A stretch of DNA of 64,000 nt, taken from the NCBI RefSeq assembly GCF_028737215.1, contig NZ_JAQZAM010000002.1:124001-188000 (forward strand). Reading direction: 5' to 3'. The notes under the pieces were generated by a model. The model saw only the letters and a program-made list of their open reading frames with translations. It did not search any database and was not told where the DNA came from. This DNA comes from Actinomycetospora chibensis (GTDB taxonomy: Bacteria; Actinomycetota; Actinomycetes; Mycobacteriales; Pseudonocardiaceae). Made by a program: the position numbers and the translations under genes. Shown here one piece after another: positions 16,093 to 24,405 of this stretch. The stretch's first letter is position 1. Every line of letters begins with the position of its first letter.

Positions 16093-19000
16093 CTAGCCGA
16101 CGGCGCCCTGCGGCTCGACGCCGACGTACTCCTCGCGGGCGAGGGTCGGGCCGCGTTCCCAGCCGGACTTCGTGCGCTCCGTGGTGGTGACGCCGTAGCC
16201 CCCGGTGGGCAGGTCGCGGACGACGAGGTCGACGCGGCCCCACGGCTTGGCGGCCTCCGCGCCGGGCGGGACGGCCGTGGCGAGGCGGACGTAGGTGGCG
16301 CCGACGGTGTCGAACCGCCACACGCCGCCGCGGAACCGGCTGTCCTGCAGCCCGTAGTACGCCGAGGTCAGGTCCTCGTCGGCGTGGATCCGCACCTCCG
16401 AGGGCGGGGCGATGCCGTCGTGCACCGCCACCTGGTTCACGCACGGCCACATCACCGCCGACATCTGGTCGACGAGCACGGGCCGGTCGCCCAGCACCGG
16501 CGCGATCGGCGACGGGCGCGCGAGGAAGGGCTCGGCGACGGCGAGGCGGTCCGACCCGCGCTGCCCCGTCGAGTCGACGACGACCCGCACGAACGTCGGG
16601 TCGCCGGGCGCGTCGACGAGCGACGCCGGGCGCTGCTGCCAGGTCCGCTCGTCGGCGTTCGGGAGGTAGTCGATGCCCGTCCGTCCCAGGACCCTGGGGT
16701 TCGCCGCCGGACCGTCGCCGAACTCGACCGACACCTGCTCGTCGGGGGGACCGTCCTCGAGCATCGGGACCACGACGTCGGTGGCGTCCGAGCCGGCCGG
16801 CACCGGATACCAGCCGGTGACGACGGTGCCGCGGCCGCTCGAGTCGTCGGTGACGTCGTGCCAGACCCGTCCGAGGCCGGGCACCGGTTCCGGGACGGGC
16901 GCGACGGTGTCGTCGACGAAGTTGCCGGTGGTCGTCGCCGGGTTCACGGGGCCGCCGAGCGGGACCGGCGTGGGCCGCAGGACCGTGACGTTGTCCTCGA
17001 GCCCGCAGCCCTGGCGCACGACGTCCTTGACGTTGCCCAGCGCGACGGTCCAGCCCGGGTACTGGCGCAGGGGCGCGAGGATCATGATCCCGATCAGCCC
17101 GACGACCACGCTGCCGCACGCGACGGCGAGCAGGGCCCGGTCCGGCTCCGGACGCGGCAGCCGGCGCTCGGGCCAGCGCCGCAGCGACCAGTGCGCCCAC
17201 GCGGCGGCCAGCAGCGCGACCGCGACCCAGACGAGCGGATTGCGCAGGAACACCGGCCCGAAGTGCGGGGCGAGGAGGTTCTGGCTCAGCGGCGTCGGAT
17301 ACGGGTCGGCGTGCGCGCCGAAGAACTGCCCGCGGTCGGTGTAGGGCCGCCACAGGTTCCACCCGGCGTAGCTCACCGACGTCGCGATGACCAGGATGGC
17401 GACGCCCCCGGTGGTCGCCAGCGCGCGGTCGTGGCGTGGCATCGGACCGCGCAGGAGTGCCAGCGCGATCAGCACGGTGCCCGAGGCGGCGATGGCCGGG
17501 AAGTGCAGGACCCACTTCGTCGGGCTGGCCGCGACGAGGGCGAAGGCGACGGCGGTGGTCGCCGCGGCGTGCAGCAGCACGCGGCGCAGGGCGTCGTCGT
17601 CGGGCCCGCGCCGCCCGCTGCCCGCCGCGACCAGGAGCGTCAGGCCGAGGGTGATCAGGATCGGCATGCGGGCCGCCCAGGGCGTGCGCCCGGGGCCCAG
17701 CAGGGTCTGGTAGTGGACGAGCTCGTCGTACCAGGGGACGGTGTCGTAGTAGTACGCGTGCACCGCCGACGCCTCGATCACGTCTCCGAGCGAGGCGTCG
17801 GCGAAGGCCACGGGGATGGCGACCGAGGACGCCGCGGCCAGCACGGCGAGCACGGTGAGCTGCTCGCGCCGGGGCGTCGCGACGATCTTCGGCCACGCCC
17901 GCGGGAGCTCCACCAGCAGCGGGGCGATCGCGACGACGCCGGTCGGGGAGCACGCGATGGCCATCGCCGCGGCCATCATCGCGCCGGCGTAGAGGATCGG
18001 GGCCTCACGGTCGCGGGCGAGCTCCACGAGCAGCAGCACGATGACCGAGAGCAGCACGATCAGCGCCTCGGGCCGCAGCGTCAGCCCGAACGGCAGCCAC
18101 CACAGCAGGTGCGCGAGGAGCAGCGCCCAGGGCACGTAGGCGTAGCGGACCTCGGTGCGCCGCCCGAGCAGGACGAAGAACGTCCGCAGCAGCGCCCAGG
18201 TCGCCAGGCCGAACAGCAGCGGCAGGCAGCGCTGCCAGACCAGGCCCCAGCCACCGATCGCGCCCCAGACCTGCATCGCGTACTGCGAGGCCACGAAGGG
18301 GTTCTCGGTGACGTTGAACATGTAGACGGCGTTGCCGATGTAGCCCGCCTCGCCGGCGTCCCGCGCCATCAGCGGGTACCAGCTGTCGTCGAAGTTCATC
18401 GGCGCCACGAACACCCAGCCCGCCGAGATCGCGAGCAGCAGGCCGTCGGCCCAGGAGAGGTGCCGTCGCAGACGTCCCGGCCAGGACCGCGGGCCGAGCC
18501 AGCCGCGCGCCCGCCGCCAGCGGCCCTGGCGGTGCACGAGGACGAGCAGCACCGCGAGGGCCGCGAGGTGCGCGACGAGCAGCACGACCTTCAGCGGCCC
18601 GGGGGTCGAGTCGTAGCGGTCGTCGGTGCGCACCGTCGCGGCCAGGCCCGCGGCGGCCTGCGTCCCGTCGGTGCTCGTCGTGAGCTGGGACATCATGGGC
18701 GGCAGGACGCCCGCGCAGTCCCCGCAGGACAGCGGCAGGGGCACGCCGTCCTGCGTCACCCGCAGGCCCGCCTCGTCGGCGGTGACGACGAGCCGGCAGT
18801 CGCCCGCGGGCACCGGCCCCGCCGCGACCGTCGTGCCGGAGACCGTCAGGGCGGCCTGCGTGCCGGTCGAGGCGAGCAGGAGACCGCCGCCGCCCGCGTC
18901 GGACGGCATCGTGCTCAGCACGTTGCCGCCCGCCCGCAGCGCGGCGCACGGCACGGTCGCGGAGAAACCCAGCGGCCGGGGCGGGTTGAGCGCCAGCTGC

Positions 19001-19209
19001 GTCGAGACCGGGGCGCCCGCCGCGGCCGCCGGGTCCGGCCACGTCACGGTCGTGTCCTGCACGGTCACCGGGGCCAGCGGCACCGCGATGCCCAGGAGCA
19101 GGGTCAGCAGCGCCCACACGAGCACGGTGGTCCCGCTCGGACGCGTCACCGGGTCGGGTCCGTCGCCCGGCGGCGAGGTCGCGCTCCCGGCGCGCACGAG
19201 CGTCGTCAC
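16093..19209 (-). CDS. Emb-type arabinosyltransferase (GT-C, arabinan synthesis)
   Basis: 1038 residues, close to EmbA/B/C length. An N-terminal membrane helix and a ~180-residue extracellular jelly-roll precede about 12 further membrane helices, then a C-terminal extracellular carbohydrate-binding region. The GT-C DDx motif lies in the first large loop after the second helix: MNFDDSWYPLMAR (about D274-D275), followed by GYIGNAVYMFNVTENPF. It transfers arabinofuranose from decaprenyl-phosphoryl arabinose onto growing arabinan; the family is the ethambutol target. The GTG start follows GAGGGCGGGCG. Only one copy is in the window. Its neighbourhood with UbiA and PAP2 genes supports the pathway. 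Confidence 0.92.
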   Translation of the reverse strand: MTTLVRAGSATSPPGDGPDPVTRPSGTTVLVWALLTLLLGIAVPLAPVTVQDTTVTWPDPAAAAGAPVSTQLALNPPRPLGFSATVPCAALRAGGNVLSTMPSDAGGGGLLLASTGTQAALTVSGTTVAAGPVPAGDCRLVVTADEAGLRVTQDGVPLPLSCGDCAGVLPPMMSQLTTSTDGTQAAAGLAATVRTDDRYDSTPGPLKVVLLVAHLAALAVLLVLVHRQGRWRRARGWLGPRSWPGRLRRHLSWADGLLLAISAGWVFVAPMNFDDSWYPLMARDAGEAGYIGNAVYMFNVTENPFVASQYAMQVWGAIGGWGLVWQRCLPLLFGLATWALLRTFFVLLGRRTEVRYAYVPWALLLAHLLWWLPFGLTLRPEALIVLLSVIVLLLVELARDREAPILYAGAMMAAAMAIACSPTGVVAIAPLLVELPRAWPKIVATPRREQLTVLAVLAAASSVAIPVAFADASLGDVIEASAVHAYYYDTVPWYDELVHYQTLLGPGRTPWAARMPILITLGLTLLVAAGSGRRGPDDDALRRVLLHAAATTAVAFALVAASPTKWVLHFPAIAASGTVLIALALLRGPMPRHDRALATTGGVAILVIATSVSYAGWNLWRPYTDRGQFFGAHADPYPTPLSQNLLAPHFGPVFLRNPLVWVAVALLAAAWAHWSLRRWPERRLPRPEPDRALLAVACGSVVVGLIGIMILAPLRQYPGWTVALGNVKDVVRQGCGLEDNVTVLRPTPVPLGGPVNPATTTGNFVDDTVAPVPEPVPGLGRVWHDVTDDSSGRGTVVTGWYPVPAGSDATDVVVPMLEDGPPDEQVSVEFGDGPAANPRVLGRTGIDYLPNADERTWQQRPASLVDAPGDPTFVRVVVDSTGQRGSDRLAVAEPFLARPSPIAPVLGDRPVLVDQMSAVMWPCVNQVAVHDGIAPPSEVRIHADEDLTSAYYGLQDSRFRGGVWRFDTVGATYVRLATAVPPGAEAAKPWGRVDLVVRDLPTGGYGVTTTERTKSGWERGPTLAREEYVGVEPQGAVG

Positions 19210-19330
19210 CGCCCGCCCTCGGGGCGCGCGGTCGACAGCGGGACGAACCGGGGAGTTGGCACCACGGGGAAGGGTAGGTCGTGCGAGGCCGGTGAAGGGG
19301 TCGGGGTGGGGCGCGTGTCCCGTGACGGGG

Positions 19331-19768
19331 CTAGATGATGGCGACGGCGACGACGAGCCCCAGCGCCACGTGCATCGCCGCGATCACCGCGGAGTCCGCG
19401 GTGAAGCGGTCGTCGTGCAGGCAGGCGTCGACGTCGAGACGCGCCACGGCCTCGAGCCCGCGCACCGCGAGCACCTGGGCGACGATCCCGACCAGGCCGT
19501 AGATCGCCGTGTTGAGCATGCCCTCGACGAAGCCGCCGCCGGAGATGTAGATGGCCACGACGACGATCAGCGCCATCGAGACCATCCCCGCGGCCGAGAC
19601 GACGACGGCGTTGGGCCGGCCCTCGCGGACCAGCCCCCGCAGGTCGCCGGGCGTCGTGAGGTCGATGGCGAAGTAGCCCACGTACATCAGCACGGCCCCG
19701 ATCACGGCGTAGACCGCGATCAGGCCGACGTTGACGCCCACGGTGGGCCAGAATTCGGGAGCGAGCAC
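19331..19768 (-). CDS. DUF350 membrane protein (YjfL-like)
   Basis: 145 residues with four membrane helices, typical of DUF350: PTVGVNVGLIAVYAVIGAVL, RPNAVVVSAAGMVSMALIV, GIVAQVLAVRGLEA and a final helix. The GTG start has GGAGG nine bases upstream. It follows the glutathionylspermidine-synthase-like gene by about 50 bp on the same strand. The same partnership occurs as yjfL-yjfC in enterobacteria. Function is unproven; a membrane channel or anchor for the peptide ligase is suggested in the literature on Ter-linked stress systems. It is the last gene of the trio. Confidence 0.85.
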   Translation of the reverse strand: MLAPEFWPTVGVNVGLIAVYAVIGAVLMYVGYFAIDLTTPGDLRGLVREGRPNAVVVSAAGMVSMALIVVVAIYISGGGFVEGMLNTAIYGLVGIVAQVLAVRGLEAVARLDVDACLHDDRFTADSAVIAAMHVALGLVVAVAII

Positions 19769-19819
19769 CTGTCGTGGCCTCCATCGCCGGCGATCGGGGC
19801 GCCAGATTAGGGCACGGCG

Positions 19820-20980
19820 TCAGTCGGGGATGCGGTGCGGCACGAACGCCGCGCCGTTGTCCGTCACGAGCCCCGTCGTCTCCCGGATGCCGAGCCCTGC
19901 GGAGGTGTCGCCGACGATCCAGGCGCCGAGGGCGGGGCGGTAGCCGTCGAACTCGGGCAGCGGGTCGAAGAGCTGGTAGACGTAGCCCTCCTCGCCGTAG
20001 ACGCCGCCGGTCTCGGTCTCGTAGCCCGGGGCGACGATCGCGATGTTCGCGCCCTCGCGGCCGAGCAACGGCTTGCGGACGTACTCGGTGAGCAGGCCCG
20101 GGTCACCCAGCGAGGCCGGGAGCAGGTTCGGGTGCCCGGGGTACATCTCCCACAGCACCGCGAGCAGCGCCTTGTTCGACAGCAACGTCTTCCACAGCGG
20201 CTCGATCCACGTCGTCTCGGGCAGGCTGCGGACGACGTGCTTGCCGAAGTCGTCGCCGAGGACCCACTCCCACGGGTAGAGCTTGTCCACCGTCGCGATC
20301 GGCGCCTCCTCGAGGTCGACGAAGCGGTCGAGCGCGGAGTCCCACCCGAGCTGCTCGATCGCGAGGCCGATGGTGTCCAGGCCGGCCTCGGCCGCGCACT
20401 CCTGCAGGTAGGCGACGGTGACGTGGTCCTCGCCCGTGGGATCGGCCTGCGACCAGCAGAAGTGCACCTCGTTGCGCGGCAGCTTCGCGGCGATCTCGCC
20501 CCAGCGCTCGACCAGCTTCTCGTGCAGCGAGTTCCACTGGTCGTCGTCGGGGTGGACGTCCTTGAGCCAGTACCACTGGCAGATCGACGCCTCGAGCAGG
20601 GTGGTCGGGGTGTCGGCGTTGTACTCCATCAGCTTCGCCGGCCCCGAGCCGTCGTAGCGCAGGTCGAAGCGCCCGTAGAGGTGCGGGTCGCCGCGTCGCC
20701 AGGACGCCGCGACCTGCTCCCAGGACCACTCCGGCAGCGCGAAGTCGCGGAACCGCTCGGTGGTGACGACGTGGTCGACGGCCTCGAGACACATCGAGTG
20801 CAGGAGCTCGACGTCGGCCTCGAGCGAGAGGACCTCGGCCATGTCGAAGACGTAGTGCACCGACTCGTCCCAGTAGGGCCGGGCGCCGTTCAGCCCCGCG
20901 GCTGGGGTTCCGAACACCAGCCCCTGCTCCTCGATCTTCGACTGCCAGTCGGGACGGGGCCTACCGGTGGCGCGCTGCAC
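19820..20980 (-). CDS. Glutathionylspermidine synthase-like ATP-grasp protein (YgiC/YjfC family)
   Basis: 386 residues, the usual length for YgiC/YjfC. Landmarks: YWDESVHYVF, LYGRFDLRYDG, KLMEYNADTPTTLLEA, SNKALLAVLWEMYPGHPNLL, RKPLLGREGANI and the C-terminal LGAWIVGDTSAGLGIRE. The fold is an ATP-grasp C-N ligase related to the synthetase half of bifunctional GspS. YgiC-type proteins lack the amidase half and do not make glutathionylspermidine; an amide ligation to a small peptide or amine is the general expectation. The start is GTG 20980, preceded by CAGGAT 7 nt upstream. It is 24 bp after the YgiB-like gene. Confidence 0.9.
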   Translation of the reverse strand: MQRATGRPRPDWQSKIEEQGLVFGTPAAGLNGARPYWDESVHYVFDMAEVLSLEADVELLHSMCLEAVDHVVTTERFRDFALPEWSWEQVAASWRRGDPHLYGRFDLRYDGSGPAKLMEYNADTPTTLLEASICQWYWLKDVHPDDDQWNSLHEKLVERWGEIAAKLPRNEVHFCWSQADPTGEDHVTVAYLQECAAEAGLDTIGLAIEQLGWDSALDRFVDLEEAPIATVDKLYPWEWVLGDDFGKHVVRSLPETTWIEPLWKTLLSNKALLAVLWEMYPGHPNLLPASLGDPGLLTEYVRKPLLGREGANIAIVAPGYETETGGVYGEEGYVYQLFDPLPEFDGYRPALGAWIVGDTSAGLGIRETTGLVTDNGAAFVPHRIPD

Positions 20981-21004
20981 GACGCCGATCCTGCCGTACC
21001 GCCA

Positions 21005-21913
21005 CTAGCTGCCGCTGGAGCTGCTGCCCCCGCTGCTGCTCGAGCTGCCCGACGAGCCGCTCGTGCCGCTGGAGCTGCCGCCGACGCCCAGACCGCCCCG
21101 GCTGACCGTGCCGCTGCTCGAGGTCGACCCCAGCGAGCTGCCCGTGGTGCCGCTGCGCACGCTGGTGCCGGCCGCCGGCGGTGCCGTCGTCCCGCCCTGC
21201 GCGACCGTCCCCACGGGGGACCGGCTGCCGTAGTTGTAGTGGTACTGGTTGCCGAAGCCGCCGATGAAGATCGGGACGAAGACGCCGCTGCTGTTGTAGT
21301 AGCCGCCCTGCTGGCTCCCGCCGCAGTTCTCGTCGGGCACGACGACGCCTTGCGGGTCGACGCACTGGGCCTCGACCTCGTCCGGCTGGCTGGCCGCGTA
21401 GACGATCGCGACGACCGCGACCACGCCCACCGCGACACCGCCGCCGACCAGCACCCGCTTGCGGATCTTCTTCTTGCGCTGCTCGGCGGCCTCCGCGGCG
21501 TCGCGCTGGGCCCGCTCGCGCCGCTGCGCCTCGCGGCGCGCGCGCTGCTCGGCGACCGTGGGCTCGCGGGGCTTGGTGGTCTCGGGGTCCTGGTAGCGCA
21601 CGCGGCCACGGGACCGGCCCCGGGCCTCCTGCCCGGAGTCGGCGCCCACCGCCGCCATCGCCCCGCTGCCGGATCCCGTCGTGGCCGCGGGCACGCCCGA
21701 GGGCGGGGTCGCGGTGTCGTCGGAGCCCGCGGCATCGTCCGTGGCGTCGTCGGCCCCGCGGTGGCGCCCGGCGGACACCGCCGAGGTGTCGACCTTCTCG
21801 GTGGGCTGCACCCCCGATGTGTCGACCTTGTCCGTCGGCCGCGCCGCCGAGGTGTCGACCTTCTCGGTCCGTCCGTCGGACGGGCGAGTGTCGTCGCCCT
21901 CTCGCTCCGTCAT
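21005..21913 (-). CDS. YgiB-like (DUF1190-type) membrane-anchored Ser/Gly-rich protein
   Basis: 302 residues. An acidic N-terminus contains three KVDTS repeats separated by ten or so residues. A basic helical stretch (RARREAQRRERAQRD, RKKKIRKR) precedes one membrane helix (VLVGGGVAVGVVAVVAIVY). The outer part has CVDPQGVVVPDENCGG, then YYNSSGVFVPIFIGGFGNQYHYNYG, and ends in a long Ser/Gly low-complexity tail. The Tyr/Gly/Asn module and position before a YgiC-like gene match YgiB/DUF1190. The ATG follows GGGAGGGAACCG. The Lys/Arg-rich cytoplasmic segment and the KVDTS repeats are unusual for the family. Confidence 0.75.
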   Translation of the reverse strand: MTEREGDDTRPSDGRTEKVDTSAARPTDKVDTSGVQPTEKVDTSAVSAGRHRGADDATDDAAGSDDTATPPSGVPAATTGSGSGAMAAVGADSGQEARGRSRGRVRYQDPETTKPREPTVAEQRARREAQRRERAQRDAAEAAEQRKKKIRKRVLVGGGVAVGVVAVVAIVYAASQPDEVEAQCVDPQGVVVPDENCGGSQQGGYYNSSGVFVPIFIGGFGNQYHYNYGSRSPVGTVAQGGTTAPPAAGTSVRSGTTGSSLGSTSSSGTVSRGGLGVGGSSSGTSGSSGSSSSSGGSSSSGS

Positions 21914-22031
21914 CGGTTCCCTCCCGCCCGCCGTCACCGGCACCGTCCGGCGCGCGCCGGTCACCACCGATCCTGCCCGAAGCGGGGTCGACGGGCCCGG
22001 CCACATCCGGGAACGGCATGATGTCAGGGCG

Positions 22032-23267
22032 ATGCTGCTCCGGGAACGCCAGTCCGGGCCGTCCGGTGAGGACCGCCCCGACTCCGGCGACGACGCCGCC
22101 CACCGCCGCCTGCTCGACCGCGTCCTCGGGCCCGACGACGGCACCGACCCCCGTCGTCGCGCCGCGCGCCGCGGTGTCATCGGCGTGCTGGCCGGGGCAC
22201 TGATCATGCTGATCGCCGCCACCGCGCTCGCCGCCACCGGGCAGGCCCCCGGGGTTCTCGGGGTCGCCGACCAGCAGCCGAGCGCGTCCGGCGGCTCGAG
22301 CGGTGAGGACGTCGACGAGCGCCCCGCGCTGACCACCGAGCCCGGCCGCTGCCTGACCTGGGGCCGCGACGACGCCGGCGACGTCCGCGAGGTCGAGTGC
22401 GCGCAGCCGCACCTCTTCGAGAGCGTCGGTGCCGTCACCGCCACCCAGCCGCCGGGGGCGCCGTTCCCCGCCGACCCCGCCTGGCAGCAGCTCGTCACCG
22501 ACCAGTGCACCCCGCAGGCCACCCGGTACCTGCAGGGTCGCCTCGACCCCGCGGGCCGCTACAAGACGGGCGCCCTCAAGCCGACCCAGGCCGCGTGGGA
22601 CGGCGGCGACCGGACGGTGCGCTGCGGGCTGCAGGCCCCGGGCCGCACGGGCGCGCTGTTCCCGTCGAGCGGCCGGATCGCCGACGCCGACCAGGCCGTG
22701 GTGTTCGATGCGGGCACCTGCCTCGGGCTCGCCGGCAAGGAGGTCTCCGACCCGGTCGCCTGCGGCGAGACGCACGCCGCCGAGGTGGCCGGGATCGTCG
22801 ACCTCGGCACCCAGTTCCGCGCCGCGTTCCCGTCGGTCGACGAGCAGGACAACTACCTGCAGCCGACCTGCCAGCGGATCGCCGAGCAGTACGTCGGCTC
22901 CGCACAGAAGCTCACCGACTCGAAGCTCACGGTGTACTGGACCAACCTCGCGCAGGAGTCCTGGACCGCGGGCACCCGGCGCGTCACCTGCAACCTCGGC
23001 TCGCTGCTCACCGACAACTCCGGCTTCGCCCCGCTCACGGGCAAGGCCGCGGACGGCGTCACGATCGGCGGCGAGGCGCCCGCGACGACGGCGCCGAGCC
23101 TGCGTCCCGGCGCACCGGCGTCGGTGCCGGGCTCCGCGACGCCGGCCCCGGAGGGCGGCGGCAGCGCGACCGGCGGCACGGCCGGCGGGGCGGGGCAGGA
23201 GACCGGCGGGCAGCAGCCCGGCCTGCCGGTGCCGTCGCTGCCCGTCCCGGGCCTCGGCGGCGGCTGA
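22032..23267 (+). CDS. Septum formation-like membrane protein
   Basis: 411 residues. A cytoplasmic N-terminus (about 50 residues) leads into one membrane helix (VIGVLAGALIMLIAATALAA). Two related extracellular domains follow, each with paired cysteines: GRCLTWGRD...VECAQPHLFESVGAV and TCLGLAGKEVSDPVACGETHAAEVAGIV. This is the Septum_form (PF13845-type) arrangement, in which each domain has a C...C-x-x-x-H-x-x-E/A-V pattern. The tail is Pro/Gly/Ala-rich. The family name comes from a Mycobacterium protein linked to septation; the direct function is unknown. The start at ATG 22032 is preceded by TGATGT, a possible leaderless -10. A strong terminator follows. Confidence 0.8.
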   Translation: MLLRERQSGPSGEDRPDSGDDAAHRRLLDRVLGPDDGTDPRRRAARRGVIGVLAGALIMLIAATALAATGQAPGVLGVADQQPSASGGSSGEDVDERPALTTEPGRCLTWGRDDAGDVREVECAQPHLFESVGAVTATQPPGAPFPADPAWQQLVTDQCTPQATRYLQGRLDPAGRYKTGALKPTQAAWDGGDRTVRCGLQAPGRTGALFPSSGRIADADQAVVFDAGTCLGLAGKEVSDPVACGETHAAEVAGIVDLGTQFRAAFPSVDEQDNYLQPTCQRIAEQYVGSAQKLTDSKLTVYWTNLAQESWTAGTRRVTCNLGSLLTDNSGFAPLTGKAADGVTIGGEAPATTAPSLRPGAPASVPGSATPAPEGGGSATGGTAGGAGQETGGQQPGLPVPSLPVPGLGGG

Positions 23268-23292
23268 CCCCCACATCCCCCGCGCCGGAATC

Positions 23293-23325
23293 GCAGGGCA
23301 GCGCGACGGAGGAGCGCTGCCCTGC
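23293..23325 (+). terminator. 12-bp perfect hairpin after the septum-formation-like gene
   Basis: GCAGGGCAGCGC, a 9-nt loop and GCGCTGCCCTGC form a perfect stem 26 bp after the stop. It also insulates the promoter of the next gene. Confidence 0.75.
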
Positions 23326-23343
23326 CGATCTCCTCGGCGCGGT

Positions 23344-23349
23344 TAGCCT
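23344..23349 (+). promoter_or_regulatory. -10 hexamer TAGCCT of the metallopeptidase gene (leaderless)
   Basis: TAGCCT ends 6 nt before the GTG at 23356 and no Shine-Dalgarno exists in the gap. Confidence 0.6.
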
Positions 23350-23355
23350 GCGCGG

Positions 23356-23700
23356 GTGGAGGTCGGCCCCGAACGGTTCGAGGAGCTCGTCGCCGACGCC
23401 CTCGACGAGCTCCCGGCACCGTTGACCCGGGCGATGGACAACGTCGTCGTGCTCGTCGACGACCGCCATCCCGAGGAGCCCGACCTGCTCGGGGTCTACG
23501 AGGGCGTCGCGCTCACCGAGCGCTACAGCGACTACGGCGGTGTCCTGCCCGACCGGATCACGCTCTACCGCCTCGCCCTCGGGGACGTGTGCTCCGACGA
23601 GGACGAGCTGCGCGAGGAGGTCGCGGTGACCGTCGTGCACGAGATCGCGCACCACTTCGGCATCGACGAGGAGACCCTGCACCGCCTGGGGTGGGGATAG
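23356..23700 (+). CDS. Minimal zinc metallopeptidase (zincin, DUF1025-type)
   Basis: 114 residues. The zincin motif HEIAHHFGIDEE (H95, E96, H99) lies near the C-terminus, as in the PF06262 family, whose members are about 110-130 residues. The conserved LLGVYEGVALTERYSDYG and PDRITLYRLAL segments are present. Soluble, with no signal peptide. The physiological substrate is unknown for the family. It is transcribed from its own leaderless-type promoter and ends at a long palindrome shared with the converging phosphatase gene. Confidence 0.88.
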   Translation: MEVGPERFEELVADALDELPAPLTRAMDNVVVLVDDRHPEEPDLLGVYEGVALTERYSDYGGVLPDRITLYRLALGDVCSDEDELREEVAVTVVHEIAHHFGIDEETLHRLGWG

Positions 23701-23703
23701 GGC

Positions 23704-23745
23704 CGTGGGCGAACTTCGGGCCTATAGGCCCGAAGTTCGCTCACG
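23704..23745. repeat. Long intergenic palindrome, copy 1 (bidirectional terminator candidate)
   Basis: The inner 32 bp (23709-23740) is a perfect palindrome with arm GCGAACTTCGGGCCTA. It extends outward to 23704-23745 with one mismatch. It fills the gap between the converging metallopeptidase and histidine phosphatase genes. A near-identical copy lies at 61761-61806, in a different setting. See the repeat finding. Confidence 0.85.
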
Positions 23746-24405
23746 TCAGCCGGTGACGTCGTCGCTGCTCGAGGGCAGGCCGCCGGGGACGGCGGCGCGC
23801 CAGGCGACGAGCTCCCAGCCGCTGCCGCGGGGCCGCAGCACGACGCGGCCGCAGTTGGCCACGTGCTCCTCCTCCGCGCGCGGCGTGCCGACGTGCTCGA
23901 CGAGCTCCTGGGCGGCCAGGCGCAGCGCGGCCCCGTGGCTGACCAGCACGAGCGTGCCGCCGTCGGGATGGCGGTCGCGCAGGTCGGCGACGGCGGGGAG
24001 GTACCGGTCGAGCAGGTCGCGCCCGCTCTCCCCGCCGGGGTGGGCGACCTCCAGGGCGCCGGCCTGCCAGCAGTCGTAGACCCGGCGGAACTCGGCGACG
24101 GCGGCCTCGTCGTTGCGGCCCTCGAGCTCCCCGACGAACACCTCGTGCACCCCGGTGACCTCCACCGGTGGGAGACCGACGTAGCCCGCGACGATCTCGG
24201 CCGTCTCGCGGGCCCGCCGCGCCGGCGAGTGGTACAGCGCGGTCACGGTGCCCTCGGAGCCGTCCCCGAGCTCCCCGCCCAGGGCGTGGGCCTGCGCGCG
24301 CCCGAGCTCGGTCAGCGGCGGCCCCGGCAGGACGGTGTCGAGGACCCGGTCGATGTTGGCCTGGGTCTGGCCGTGGCGGGCCAGGACGAGTCGTCGATCG
24401 CTCAC
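23746..24405 (-). CDS. Histidine phosphatase family protein (phosphoglycerate mutase-like)
   Basis: 219 residues. The RHG motif (R10-H11-G12) starts LARHGQTQANIDRVLDT, the arginine motif SPARRARETAEIVAGY follows, and the second catalytic histidine is in LVSHGAALRLAAQELV. These are acid-phosphatase-like enzymes using a phosphohistidine. In actinobacteria similar proteins act on small phosphoesters, and the substrate is not predictable here. The GTG start overlaps the pheA stop (GTGA), so the two are coupled. The same pheA-phosphatase order is common in actinobacteria. Confidence 0.88.
   Translation of the reverse strand: MSDRRLVLARHGQTQANIDRVLDTVLPGPPLTELGRAQAHALGGELGDGSEGTVTALYHSPARRARETAEIVAGYVGLPPVEVTGVHEVFVGELEGRNDEAAVAEFRRVYDCWQAGALEVAHPGGESGRDLLDRYLPAVADLRDRHPDGGTLVLVSHGAALRLAAQELVEHVGTPRAEEEHVANCGRVVLRPRGSGWELVAWRAAVPGGLPSSSDDVTG

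Noticed and set aside
16384-19338. A 984-codon plus-strand frame
   Set aside because: Antisense shadow of the Emb-type arabinosyltransferase; composition is RDGHQ-rich with no recognisable domain.
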